From Apricaphanius iberus (lineage: Eukaryota; Chordata; Actinopteri; Cyprinodontiformes; Aphaniidae), in NCBI GenBank assembly GCA_028564705.1, contig JAPXFQ010000347.1, positions 62,001 to 126,000 of the forward strand: 64,000 nucleotides of DNA. The letters are read 5' to 3'. The translations under genes were made by a program, and so were the position numbers. The notes under the pieces are model-generated. The model saw only the letters and a program-made list of their open reading frames with translations. It was not told the DNA's origin and searched no databases. The first letter of the stretch is position 1. Each line of letters starts with the position of its first letter. Positions 54,406 to 64,000 of this stretch are shown one piece after another.

Positions 54406-54534
54406 ATGACCCAGTCGAGCAGTCCAGAACAGTTCGAGGAGCTCCTGTCCCACGTCGGTGCAAGCATCGCCCGCACAGACACCAACTACAGGCGCTCAAT
54501 CCCACCTGCAGAGCGCCTGTCCATCTGCCAGCCG
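54406..54534 (+). pseudogene. Harbinger transposase N-terminal fragment
   Basis: Open reading from an ATG: MTQSSSPEQFEELLSHVGAS, then IARTDTNYRRSIPPAERLSIC. TDTNYR-SIPPAERL matches the same block in the minus-strand Harbinger pseudogene at 40677-41022 (QDTNYRFSIPPEEHL). Only about 43 codons remain; the catalytic domain is missing. Confidence 0.75.
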
Positions 54535-54872
54535 TTAGTAAAAGTGTTTAATACCGTAATCCTTCATTGATACCTGTGCTAATGTATGCTAAGCTATCAA
54601 TTTATATACTGGTTACATGGAAGTGGTATACTATCAGTGAATGCCGTCGGTGTTTACTGATGGCAAACTATGGTATCGAAACGACTGTCTATAATGTTTC
54701 TAGTCATAGTCAAAAAGTCTATCTGATCAAGTCCTGCTTTAATTTGATTTTTGTTATGTTATCAGTGTTTGCAATGATAACATGGCTGTGGTGTCATATC
54801 AATGTATGCTTTCTGTTTTTGCTGATATCAAAATGTGGTATGAGGACCACTGTTGGTAATCTTTGCAATGAT
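54535..54872. other. Flank, unclassified
   Basis: No gene; the open frame at 54567-54914 shows no known domain and has an AT-driven composition. Confidence 0.35.
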
Positions 54873-54878
54873 ACTCAG

Positions 54879-56343
54879 TATGGAACACCAAAGTGTTCAA
54901 AATTAAATAAATAAATAAAACATTATGAAATAAATATTAGCATGAATTAATATTAAGTAAATATTTAATGTGACAATGAAATAGTCAAAAAAGGAATTCT
55001 GTTAAAATGCAATGCCCGATATTTATATAATATATTTTAATTTTAGAATATTAGTATTATTTTATATATATTTAATTAAATATTTATTCCACTGCCATTT
55101 TTTCATACTATAATTTATTTTGAGTTTTTTTATTTAATATAATCAGTTTTTAGTCAAAAATCTTTTTTTTGTTACAAAGTTAGCTTTTATTTCATAATAG
55201 GGTTTTTTCATAATGGTGTATTTATTTCAAAATGCCATTTAACATAATGTCTTAGCCAGCCAATCAGAATTAGCTGTTGGGACCTGGATGCTTTTTTGGT
55301 TGGTGCTCCAGCAGGAGGAAAATGGCTAGGACCGGCTAAAGTCGTTTAATACCGTTATTAAATTTAATGCCTTTAGGATTTTATGTATGGCTTTATAATT
55401 CTTATAATACTGGTAGAATATTTGATCACGTTTGTAATGGGGATGTCTAATCCAAACAGCCGGTGCTGCTCCAGGGTTCTAGGTGTAAAGCTGCTCAGGG
55501 CGCCATGCCCGTTATTACACTGGGGAAAGAGGCTCAGGTCGGCTGTTTGGTACGATCATTAAAACATTTCAGAAATAACACAGAACACGTTTAAATAATC
55601 TCCCTTTAACTGACTGTAGCTAACAACCAACCAGGCCTTCCTCTCCCGTCTCCTCCTAGTTGTGCTGGACAAAACAGAAAAGATAACAGCAGAACTCCAG
55701 TGTTACTGTCAGACAGCTGAGAGCTGAACCTGGGATCATTTCAGATTATATCATCCAGACGAATCAAGATGGGTCTCTGAAACGGTTCATAAGTTATTCC
55801 TCTCAATATGACCTGTTAGAGCAACCAAAGGCTTCGACCCTTTACTTAGCATGCAGCTAGCTGCTCACAGAGCCACAACAACGGCTATCCAGGAAGACTA
55901 ATCTTCCAGCCAATCAGCGTCCAGGTCTCAACCGCTGATTCTGATTGACTGACGGACGACTTCAGTTCTTAAATGCCTTTTTGAAATAAATACCATTATG
56001 AAAAACCTCATTATGAAATTAACACCTGACTTTGGGAAAAAGAGAGATTGGAATAAAACTGGTGGAATTAAATAAAAATGTCTTGAAATAACTTAGATTA
56101 TTATGAAGTGAATTGCAGTGAAATAAAGATTTAATGATATATATATATGTATTATACAAATGTATAATCTAAATTTTAAAAAAAAGAAAAATATTTCAAA
56201 AAATGGGCGTTGCATTTGAAAGGATTTCAGTTTTAAAAAATGTCCTTGTCACATTATATTTTTATTCAATATTTATTCATGGTGATATTTATTTCATAAT
56301 GTTGTATTTATTTATTTAATTTTGAACACTTTGGCGTTCCATA
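54879..56343. mobile_element. 1465-bp foldback element with very long inverted arms, 6-bp duplication
   Basis: Termini TATGGAACACCAAAGTGTTC and, as reverse complement on the right, TATGGAACGCCAAAGTGTTC. They are flanked by ACTCAG on both sides (54873-54878 and 56344-56349). Inverted similarity continues far inward: AAATTAAATAAATAAATA, ACATTATGAAATAAATAT, then ATAATGGTGTATTTATTTCA, CAGCCAATCAGAATTAGCTG and GGGACCTGGATGC near 55300 pairing with the complements near 55890-56000. Arms are about 400-450 bp with gaps. The middle (55310-55880) holds no transposase. Superfamily unknown; a 6-bp duplication is unusual. Confidence 0.85.
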
Positions 56344-56349
56344 ACTCAG

Positions 56350-56696
56350 AAGGTTTATCTTTTAAAGTCCTTATTTTTATTTTATTTAGACCGGGTTTAA
56401 TTCTGGTATAGAACCAGTTCAATGTTTGTATATCATCCCTGCAGCTGTCAGACTCTACAACCAGCCTTTTTAAAACTGAGAGCTAGATAAAATTGCCAAC
56501 AGTTTGTTTCATCTTTAGTTATATAATAACAATTCTACCTTGACATGCTGTCTTATCACAGGTTAATTTTTCAAAAATATTAAATATATAAATATTAATA
56601 TTAAATATAGATTTAAGAAAGGAAAGGGCTACATGTCAATATCCAACTCTTTATTTTTATTATTTATTTTAATTTGAAATGTTACTTATTCTCTCA
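56350..56696. other. Flank, unclassified
   Basis: AT-rich sequence, nothing recognised. Confidence 0.35.
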
Positions 56697-56848
56697 TCAG
56701 CATAGCCTACTGTCCAGAGCAGGAACAAGGCTGAGGAGGAAATACTCCGTTTGAGACCGCCGTGGCCTCTTCAGGGACTCCAGGATGGCCAGCTCCACCG
56801 CTGATGGACCGTCCCCCGTCCGCCTCGGAGCTCTCCTCCTCTGTGGGC
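56697..56848 (-). CDS. Possible terminal exon with a BESS-like motif
   Basis: On the minus strand an acceptor (TTTGTTTTACAG) opens a frame reading PQRRRAPRRTGDGPSAVELA, ILESLKRPRRSQTEYFLLSL, VPALDSRLC, then a stop. EYFLLSLVPAL resembles the BESS motif found at the C-terminus of MADF/BESS proteins, many of them transposon-derived in fish. The nearest upstream candidate exon (57044-57123) joins in the wrong phase for this frame. Either the gene is dead or an exon is missed. Identification is tentative. Confidence 0.4.
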
Positions 56849-57043
56849 CTGTAAAACAAAGCACAAAAAAAAACACAATGTACTGAGAAGGCTGCAACTA
56901 GATTGTCATTTTCAACATAGATAAAAATAAAACAGGCTATAATCAGATTGGCTGTAGATATTTAGTAAAGGTAATCACAAGGAAATTCAAGCTAATAAAA
57001 CGCTATCATTGCTTGCTGAAAATCTGTTGCTCCAATTACATAC

Positions 57044-57123
57044 CTGTGGATGCAGCAGGAGCGGAGGCACCAGGGAGCCAGGAGAAGCAACAGAGGATGG
57101 CTCTGCTGCAGAATCAGTTGGCT
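57044..57123 (-). CDS. Possible upstream exon of the BESS-like gene
   Basis: 80 nt between an acceptor (ATGACAG) and a good donor (CACAG|GTATGT), reading PTDSAAEPSSVASPGSLVPP, LLLHPQ in one frame. This low-complexity Pro/Ser stretch is typical of linkers between MADF and BESS domains, but the phase does not match the exon at 56697-56848. Weak support. Confidence 0.3.
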
Positions 57124-57138
57124 CTGTCATGACAATAT

Positions 57139-57270
57139 TAAATGTTAACAGGTTGAAAACAATAGTCATAGAGCAATTACATACAGTGGTCCCTCATTTA
57201 TTACAGCAGTAATAAATGTTAACAGGTTGAAAACAATAGTCATAGAGCAATTACATACAGTAGTCCCTCA
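57139..57270 (+). repeat. Direct duplication, two 58-bp copies 74 bp apart
   Basis: 57139-57196 and 57213-57270 differ at about one base by eye (CAGTGGTCCC versus CAGTAGTCCC). Each includes TAAATGTTAACAGGTTGAAA and TCATAGAGCAATTACATACA. Near identity indicates a recent event. Confidence 0.93.
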
Positions 57271-57625
57271 CCACACACTTTATACACTTTTTTTCAGACA
57301 TATGAACATTACTCACAGTTCTCACAAGTTTTAAGATTCTCAAAGCACAAACCTTTGTAGATTTTAAAACGTAAAAGTATTATGCCGCGTTTTTTCTTCA
57401 TCAGCGCGCCACTTTTGTGCTGTTTTTTCTATTGGATGTGAAGGATATCTAAACCAAACATGGTCAATCTGGCAAGCGCAGGAGGCAAGACATGGAGGAT
57501 ATTTGCAATTGCCTCCAAACAATAAGTATGTAGAAAGCAATACGCATTGTTGCAAGTTGTACTGTGCAATGATAAAATGCGAGAAAGCGAGGCAGTGAAG
57601 GATGAATAGCGGGACCATTTAATAC
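57182..57625. mobile_element. Possible mariner-type MITE
   Basis: Begins TACAGTGGTCCCTCATTTAT and has near its end GCGAGAAAGCGAGGCAGTGA, GGATGAATAGCGGGACCATT, which echo the left terminus inverted. I know CAGTGGTCCCTCGTTTATCG-type ends from vertebrate mariner-like MITEs. Limits uncertain because of the overlapping duplication. Confidence 0.45.
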
Positions 57626-57639
57626 TGTTTATTAATAAA

Positions 57640-57752
57640 CAATAACATATATACCTATATGACAACATGCATAAATGAACTGCCTGTATTAGTTCATTGT
57701 AAACATAACTTCTGACTGGGACTCCCCCGCTGTCTCTTTAGACTGTCCCTGG
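57640..57752 (-). pseudogene. Putative coding remnant, right of a hAT insertion site (first half)
   Basis: Read on the minus strand together with 59242-59347 and without the hAT, the frame gives KFSVVLGFLDPFFNPQEPSS, NMV, a stop, then NAENILPEDQGQSKETAGES. It looks like protein broken by one stop. The hAT sits in PEDQG. I cannot identify the protein. Confidence 0.3.
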
Positions 57753-59233
57753 TAGGGTTGCCAACTTTCATAAATTAAAATAAGGGACACAGGGCGTTAT
57801 TCACCACGGGCCGAGCAATCTGACTTCCAGGGAGGTGTGGTGCTTTTAGTGAAGGGGTCCTCCAGAATGGTCATAGGTTAAGCTTGAAATGCTTTATTCA
57901 CAATAAACACATTAATGCATAATTCCTGTAAGTTATGCTAAAAAAAGCTGCAATTTAATACATACACATAAAAAAGGAAATAAAGTATATACAACTTGTG
58001 TAACTGATCCTATTATTGATTTTTACTTGATTGTATTTAATTTTCATTTTTGTCTTAATTATTGTTTTTATTGTAAATGCTTTTTTGTATTTTAATTTTC
58101 AAAGTGATTTAAGCTCTCTTTCCTGTGTTCTAATTTTAATCATGTAAAGCATCTTCAATTGTCTTGTGTTGAAAGTGTGTTATACAAATAAACTTTAAGA
58201 TGCAGTGTGATCTAAAAAAATGACGATGCTGAGAACAACAGGTCTGGTTGTTGAGCTTCCAACAATGTATTTACAATATTGTTTTTCTAAAGTGACTGTA
58301 TGGGGATATTGCAGATGAACCCTAAACACCTTTCAACTTTTTATCTGCTCATTTAAATACAAACTTAGGAGGGGCATGACAAATTGTATATTAAATTGGC
58401 TTGCACGGCTTTTTTGAACAACAATCCAACAACACTAAGATATTTAACGCACTGTTGTCTTACAATTTATTGGCTATTTCTCTAAAATATAAAATTTCAA
58501 CAGCCAGAAACCCATCCAAACATGTTCCATTTTAATCTAGTTATTAGCATAACAATGAATCAGTTACCATTATTTGTTTAAGTTGTCATTTATATAGATT
58601 GACTAATAGACTATGTCTAAGCCTACTGGCTTTAAAAAACAAAAAAATCCTCCACAGTTAATCCAACAAAAACAAAATTGCACATGGACGATGCACAATA
58701 CATGTAATCTATTCTGAATATTTTAGCCTACATGCCACATAAGCCTCACAGACGTGTGTTTTCTGCGTTCTTGTGTTCCTTCCGTGCTGTGCAACTGACA
58801 ACACTCGATTACACAAGTTACAATTTGCCTTGTGTTCATCTTTACTGACCCTGTCCCGCCAAGGATGGGCTTCTTCCCACTTGTCTAGCCTATATCTCTC
58901 TTAGCATTTTTGGGACATTTTTAAGGGTGCTGCATGTGAAGCGCCAATGTGTTGTGTGTGTTTACCTGATCAATACTGAGCGCGCAACACGCACAAGCCG
59001 CAAAGGCAAACTATTTGCGGCCCCTTTAGATCCCGCCGTCAGAACAGTTTTGCTGAATGTAGGGTGATTTTTATTCTATTTTTGTATAGGCTACGTAGTT
59101 AGAATAAAGCAGTATGAAGGCTATGACCAACACACATAATTGACATTTATTAAAATACAGAACAAATAGCGTCCCTTATTAGTTCAAAATGGGACACCAC
59201 ATTCCGTATTTTAAGGGACGGTTGGCAACCCCA
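57753..59233. mobile_element. Non-autonomous hAT element, 1481 bp, 8-bp target duplication
   Basis: Termini TAGGGTTGCCAAC and the reverse complement of GTTGGCAACCCCA. The subterminal parts also match (AAAATAAGGGACAC with GTATTTTAAGGGACGG). GTCCCTGG flanks both ends (57745-57752 and 59234-59241). The interior contains an L2 3' fragment (57990-58195) and otherwise no transposase frame. Confidence 0.9.
57990..58195 (+). mobile_element. L2 family D-type 3' fragment inside the hAT element
   Basis: GTGTTCTAATTTTAATCATG, AAAGCATCTTCAATTGTCTT and GTGTGTTATACAAATAAACT parallel the 3' end at 50440-50530. Truncated, no coding part. It either landed in the hAT before the hAT spread or after it inserted here. 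Confidence 0.7.
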
Positions 59234-59241
59234 GTCCCTGG

Positions 59242-59347
59242 TCCTCAGGGAGGATGTTCTCTGCGTTCTACACCATGTTGCTGCTGGGCTCCTGCGGGTT
59301 GAAGAAGGGGTCCAGAAACCCCAGGACCACGGAGAACTTCCATTTTC
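59242..59347 (-). pseudogene. Putative coding remnant, left of a hAT insertion site (second half)
   Basis: Minus-strand reading KFSVVLGFLDPFFNPQEPSS then NMV-stop-NAENILPED. See 57640-57752. It ends at an AATC microsatellite. Unidentified. Confidence 0.3.
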
Positions 59348-59375
59348 AATCAATCAATCAATCAATCAATCAATA
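59346..59375 (+). repeat. AATC tetranucleotide tract (LINE tail)
   Basis: Tandem AATC units; the short tandem tail of the minus-strand LINE fragment to the right. Confidence 0.9.
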
Positions 59376-59830
59376 TTTATTTGTATAGCACCTTCCAGCA
59401 TCCAATGGTGCACAAGGTGCTTTCCAAAGTAAAAACAAAAATACCATTTAAAACAAAATTAAGACACAGCTGCAGCGCAAAAAGTACACTAAGGTATAAA
59501 ACAGGAATAAAAACAGTACTGTTAAAACATAATCAAAACATAACTGTAACATAAAAGAGCAACAAGCTAGTTAGTAACTACGTGTGAAACGCCAGCCTAA
59601 ATAAATGTGTTTTTAACTCCGATCTAAATGTCGAGAGGTCGGTTGCAGATTGTATGTGGGCTGGGAGAGCCTTCCACAGTTTAGGGCCCTTTTATTCCTA
59701 TATCAGTAGAGAAAGCAACTGTTGTCAACTGTTCGGTGTTCTTTCCTACCGTTAGAGCTAAATCATGAACTCTGACGTTAACCAAGACAATGAGGTCTGA
59801 GCTTTGGAGTAGTTTTGGTTAGTCTGCCAA
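59376..59830 (-). mobile_element. LINE 3' fragment (L2/CR1-type)
   Basis: Plus strand: TATTTATTTGTATAGCACCT followed by AAGGTGCTTTCCAAAG, the usual fish LINE end in reverse. Further in, AAATGTGTTTTTAACTCCGA, CTGGGAGAGCCTTCCACAGT and TTTAGGGCC correspond to the C-terminal coding end (FKSKLKTH and LWNSLP-like motifs on the minus strand). No intact frame. Confidence 0.7.
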
Positions 59831-61503
59831 TCTAGGGTAGCAACGGTTCTTAAAATGGGTGACCTGGGCACATAAATGGGCAACATTTTTTTAGCTTTTT
59901 TCTTCTCTTTTTGTTTGCCCCTTTTCTTTTTGCTGCCCAGGACTGCAACGCCTCATGCCATTGCATGCCTATTTTGGAAAACATAGGCACTGATCAGTTT
60001 TCTATCCCCCATTTGCAGGACAGGAGGGTGCATTTTCTCTTTTTTTTGCTCGTGCTGCAAAGGGAGGTGGGCAGGACTGAAGTGACTGAAGCGGCTGAAA
60101 GTAAAACAGCAGTAAAACTAGCAAAATATACTTGTAATTTGCACCAATGGATTTTCAAAATTGTAACATCTATTTATAACAGATGTTTTGCTACAATAGC
60201 GGAAGCAATTATGCATGGTTCAAATAACCATTAATAATTATGATCATCTTAATATAATTATTGATGAAATTCAAGGTTTTAAATCATTAAAGATCTGGTC
60301 AAAAGTTCTGTCTTTATAGGAAACAACTTTACAGAACCCGACAGTCTCTTCTGAAGGTAGGAGTACCATGTAGTGGAGTAATAATTGCAGACACATAACG
60401 GAAAGATCACAAAGCGACTTCACACTACGGTACAAAAGTTGAACAAATCACGTCATCTTTCCAGCCAAAACATTTCATCAATAAACCCCATCTACTTTAC
60501 TAAATGCAAACTAAAACTACCAAACCGATATTAGAATATGGATAATAATATCTTTGACAACTAATCAAAACAATTGCAACCAATAGAATCAGGAAGAAAC
60601 CAAAAATTATCAGGAAATTACTTAAAAACTACCATTTATCATGTAATGTATGGGTGCTTTAACGAGTGGGTTGACCATAGGGATCTCATGTGCTTATCAG
60701 CTGTCAGCCTTGCAAGCAGCTAAGGCTCCCAACAGAGGATAAGATACGTGGAAAACAAGGATTAGCTGGGCGCCCAACATTGAACCGATAGGCTAGCTTT
60801 CAGAAGGGCCTAGAAGGCAGCTGGAAAAAACGAAGTTGATGCACAAAACGTAATCAAGTCTGAGTGTGTATTACGGGAGGAGAGGCACAGAAATGAATGA
60901 ACATAAAATCTGCTTTTAAGATTCAACCAGTTTAAAAAATAGCAAATAAAACAGCTCACAAACACGTGCTTTGGGTGACCGTAACGAGCAAACAGTTGGC
61001 CACGAAACAATAGGATTGCTTTGGGAGCACAGCTAGGAATGCCAGGAAATGCAGGCTGTTCAGTTCATTTGTAAAAAAAGGGGATCCCCCTACACCCCCA
61101 TTTGCACCCTTGGTGCGGCTGCTTACTGCTGCCTGCTTTCTCTGGGTGCATGGAGGGGGGAGGCAGCTTCCTGGCTTCCTTTTGACAGCCTTGACTTGGC
61201 TAAGGACACGTTGAAGCGTGACGTCACGCACCCAAGCCCCCACTCCCCAGCTTCTGGCTGAAGGGGAAGAAAGACTGATCGGCCCCACTGACTACCATTG
61301 GTGTTAACTGACACAGATCAACGCTACACAGCTTTTAAGGAAAAATGGTTAACATGTGCAGCACTGTAGGCTGAACAAATAGAAGACAAATGGACAGTAA
61401 TAATATTTAATAGGTTTCCAGTTGAAGAAATACACCGCCATCTATGGTTGAGTAGTGGATGATCCATCCATCCAGTCTCAGAGAGAATCTGCTAACTTTA
61501 TAG

Positions 61504-61640
61504 GTATGTGTCTTCTTTGCTTCTGATGTGTAAAGTTGAGGATTGATGTATATTTTAGATATCTCCATACTGATCTGGCAGCAATCATATCTGAGGAGTT
61601 TCATCTAGTAGCTTGTCATCTATTTGAAACGCTCTGGAAG
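61504..61640 (+). repeat. Direct repeat, copy 1 (see 62086)
   Basis: TGTCTTCTTTGCTTCTG, GTGTAAA, GATATCTCCA, CATATCTGAGGAGTTTCAT and CTATTTGAAA recur in order at 62086-62225. About 580 bp apart, moderately diverged. Confidence 0.8.
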
Positions 61641-62085
61641 CTAGCTCTGTGTTAGCTCTAAACTATCTCAACTTTCTTAAATGTTACTGGTTGTGCAAAC
61701 AGCTGCCTGATAACATGTTGAATTTAAGTTTATTATTTTATTTCTTTAATAGCGCCTGTTTATAGTGAAAGCCGTGGTGCTGCGCTCAGCCTCATGATTA
61801 CATTAGCTAGCTGTTCTTTACATGGAGAGCTAATGCAGCCCGCACAGTGTAAGCTGTCAGCTTGCTGTAAAATTGCGTCATAACTCCGTAATGTGTTGTT
61901 GTCTTTGGGTTGTTAATATTTGTATGACATGTCAGTCATCTGGTGAAGTTATAAATAGTGGCCTCTCGGGGGTTAAGCTGCATGAACTCGGTCGTTGCGA
62001 CTTGTCAAACTGCCAAACTGTCAAATTGATGATCGATCGTTATAAAATGTGTATGAAGAGTCGAGCACTGGGAGTTATCCTGATG

Positions 62086-62225
62086 ATTATGTCTTCTTTG
62101 CTTCTGCTGTGTAAATTTGAGGCTTTTGATCATATAATTGTAGATATCTCCAAACTGAACTGGTTGCGGTCATATCTGAGGAGTTTCATGCCGTAGCTTC
62201 TTAGCTATTTGAAATGTCTCTAGAT
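62086..62225 (+). repeat. Direct repeat, copy 2 (see 61504)
   Basis: Same block as 61504-61640 with point changes and a small insertion (GATCATATAATTGTA). Implies an old segmental duplication of about 580 bp or a tandem repeat whose spacer diverged. Confidence 0.8.
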
Positions 62226-63154
62226 GCTATGAGCTACATACAGTTAGCTTTGCTATGTGTCTTTTACTATAATCTGCACAAAGATGGTTTTGGTTTTATT
62301 TTGTTGCTTCCAATTGTTCAACCACAACCGCATGGCTATGCATAGCGGTGTGGAAGCTTTTTGCCCTCCAGTGTTGTACGCATGTCTGAAAATACCCGGA
62401 TGAAAACAATAACATTCAACATGTCTATTGGCATGTATGCTTAAAACTAATCAGTTGGCAAAATAAATAACTGGTAACTGCTTCCAAATATAGCAGATTT
62501 CCTTTATTATGTTGTCAATCCAAACCCAAAATATGAAAATACCTTTTTTAAGGGTTGTGCAAATCTGCTCACACTTTCTAATGTGTAGGTGAATATTCCC
62601 AGATATGCCTGTTGCTAAAGGGGAAGGTTGAGGGTTTTGTTTAGGTTTTATCTGATACCGATGCCAAATCGGTATTTTTGAAACATACAAACTTTGTCCA
62701 AAAACCCTCTCCTTTTTTTTTTTTTTAGGAGGGCTGGTAAACTATTAAACATTTTGATCAAATTAATCACAGAGTTTCTGTGAATGACTCACCATTCCTA
62801 AATATGACCAAAAAACCTTTTCAGTGTAAATAAATGACAAATCTAGATTCAGTTGTTCTTTAAAATATAGGATAAATCAATTGAAGTTTTGTTTTCAACT
62901 CCACAATCACATTCACAATGTATGTATGGTCTCATATGAAAAAAAACCCAAAACAAATATAGGTAGAAATAACCCAAATATATGAATAGACTTAATATTT
63001 GGATATCAGCAGTCTGTGTTAATCATCTCATAAATCAAATTTCACAATTTACCATTCCCCCATAAGTAAACACTTAGAAGTTAAAAACCCTGGTTCATTA
63101 CATCAGGAAATGAATGCTCTTATTGTGAAGTTGTACACAGCTACATCCACTAAT

Positions 63155-63475
63155 ATGTGTGTCAAACCAGCTGGTCAGCAGCACAGGAGCACCACAAGGG
63201 AGTGTACTCTCACCATCCCTTTTCACTCTGTACACCTCAGACTTCCAGTATAAGATGGAGACCTGTCATCTGCAGAAATACTCAGACGACTCTGCAATTG
63301 TCGGGTTTATCAGAGATGGCGAAGAAGCTGAATACAGAGAGCTGGTGGACCGCTTTGTGGCATGGTGTGGAAACAATCATCTTACCTTGAATGTGAACAA
63401 AACAAAGGATATGGTGGTAGATTTCAGAAGAAACAGGGAGAAGTTTACCTTTTCTAGTGATATAGGGAATCAGTC
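63155..63475 (+). pseudogene. Rex1-like LINE reverse transcriptase fragment
   Basis: Reads LVSSTGAPQGSVLSPSLFTL, YTSDF, then KYSDDSAIVGFIRDGEEAEY, RELVDRFVAWCGNNHLTLNV, NKTKDMVVDFRRNREK. It contains the GAPQG and catalytic box, where FADD reads YSDD. Only the palm region is present. It breaks off at about 63475. Same type as 10064-12566. Confidence 0.85.
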
Positions 63476-64000
63476 TTGGCTGATGGTTGTGGCCCAGAAT
63501 CCACAGTGCTTTACATCTAAAAAAAAAAGAATCGAAATAAGGCACCGAAATGTGCTCCGTTTTTCGGTCTGGTTACTACTGTTTATGTCAGAACCGAAGC
63601 CATTAAGGCACCGAATAACGGTACCCATCCCTTATGAGGGGAGGTGGCTTTGTGTATATTCGTTCTATTTTCTCCTATTATTATGCAAGTTATTTTTTTG
63701 TACGCAAACCCTGTAAATGTATGTTTATCTGAATAAATTTACTGACATTATTGTGTACTTTAACATGTGTTAAAGACAAATTGCATACTTACTATTGTTT
63801 TGCTCAAAATAAAGAGTCCTTTAGTTTAGTTTTGTGTTTACTTTATTGAACACGTTTCCAATAACCTGCTGGTCATCATATTTCTGTTCAGTTCTCTCCC
63901 TCTCCCAACTCTCGCGACACTCAACTATATATCAACTATACTACATTTTCCTCCTTTGTTTAGAATAAAAGTGCTTCTCAAAAGTTAACAAAAGTTCTTT
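63476..64000. other. Flank, hAT-like terminus and AT-rich sequence
   Basis: Near 63590-63635 GAACCGAAGCC, GGCACCGAATAACGGTACCCATCCC looks like the right end of a hAT-type element (reverse TAGGGATGGGTACCG style); its partner is perhaps the GGCACCGAAATGTGC block at 63541, but no duplication was found. The rest is AT-rich. Confidence 0.35.

Larger units (their letters stand above)
59831..63154. other. Upstream flank, mostly unclassified
   Basis: No gene I can support. Short frames at 59911-60234, 60956-61288 and 61873-62196 lack domains. A GC-richer island at 61060-61290 has several frames but no splice or start support. One internal duplication is listed separately. A T-run is at 62711-62727. 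Confidence 0.35.

Noticed and set aside
1..64000. CRISPR arrays, operons, phage or bacterial islands
   Set aside because: No regularly spaced repeats or prokaryotic gene order; everything fits a fish nuclear genome.

Overview
This window is nuclear DNA from a ray-finned fish, almost certainly a teleost. The evidence is split genes with GT-AG introns and a dense set of typical teleost repeats: L2/CR1-type and Rex1-like LINEs, an R4/Dong-like LINE, Tc1, hAT, PIF/Harbinger and possible piggyBac remnants, tRNA-derived SINEs and TA/CT microsatellites. There are no operons, no CRISPR array and no prokaryotic genes. The species cannot be named from the sequence.

The one host gene I can identify is enpp2 (autotaxin, secreted lysophospholipase D), on the minus strand. 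Four exons are visible: a 6-codon first coding exon (41961-41978) behind a compact CCAAT/TATA-like promoter (about 42030-42110); a signal-peptide and furin-site exon (41541-41646); the first somatomedin-B (SMB) exon (12897-13052); and the second SMB exon (6049-6174). The splice phases fit at every junction (0, 1, 1). The phosphodiesterase and nuclease-like domains must lie left of position 1. Intron 2 is about 28.5 kb and intron 3 about 6.7 kb, and recognisable transposon debris makes up much of both. Everything right of about 42.1 kb is upstream flank, also dominated by transposons.

Layout. 0.7-4.0 kb: L2 copy A. 4.5-5.7 kb: Tc1 remnant cut by an L2 tail. 6.0-6.2 kb: SMB2 exon. 6.8-7.8 kb: a near-perfect hairpin and a MITE-like element. 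9.7-12.8 kb: a SINE split by a Rex1-like LINE. 12.9-13.05 kb: SMB1 exon. 13.2 kb: SINE. 14.8-20.9 kb: a Rex1-like LINE split by a near full-length L2 element with a decayed esterase ORF1. 20.9-23.1 kb: Tc1 debris, an R4/Dong-like LINE tail, a small non-autonomous element with a 36-codon signal-peptide-like ORF, and a palindromic TA microsatellite. 25.9-28.9 kb: L2 copy B. 31.6-34.6 kb: decayed L2, two more R4/Dong-like tails and a Tc1 element. 34.7-35.2 kb: head-to-head SINEs. 37.9-41.2 kb: possible piggyBac and Harbinger remnants. 41.5-42.1 kb: enpp2 5' end. 43.9-50.5 kb: a long L2 element broken by a hAT (8-bp target duplication) and a Harbinger MITE (TAA duplication). 52.4-54.0 kb: nearly intact Tc1 element. 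54.9-56.3 kb: a 1.47-kb foldback element. 56.7-57.1 kb: a possible MADF/BESS-type gene remnant. 57.8-59.2 kb: a second hAT element. 59.3-64 kb: LINE tails and mostly unclassified sequence.

Every transposon ORF examined carries stops, frameshifts, deletions or lost catalytic residues, so the window is best read as a graveyard of nested insertions around the 5' half of enpp2. The most unusual items are the repeated linkage of a CAAGATGGC-type start with a hydrophobic leader in unrelated LINEs and in a short non-autonomous element, the head-to-head R4/Dong-like tails in one TA microsatellite, and the unclassified foldback element.
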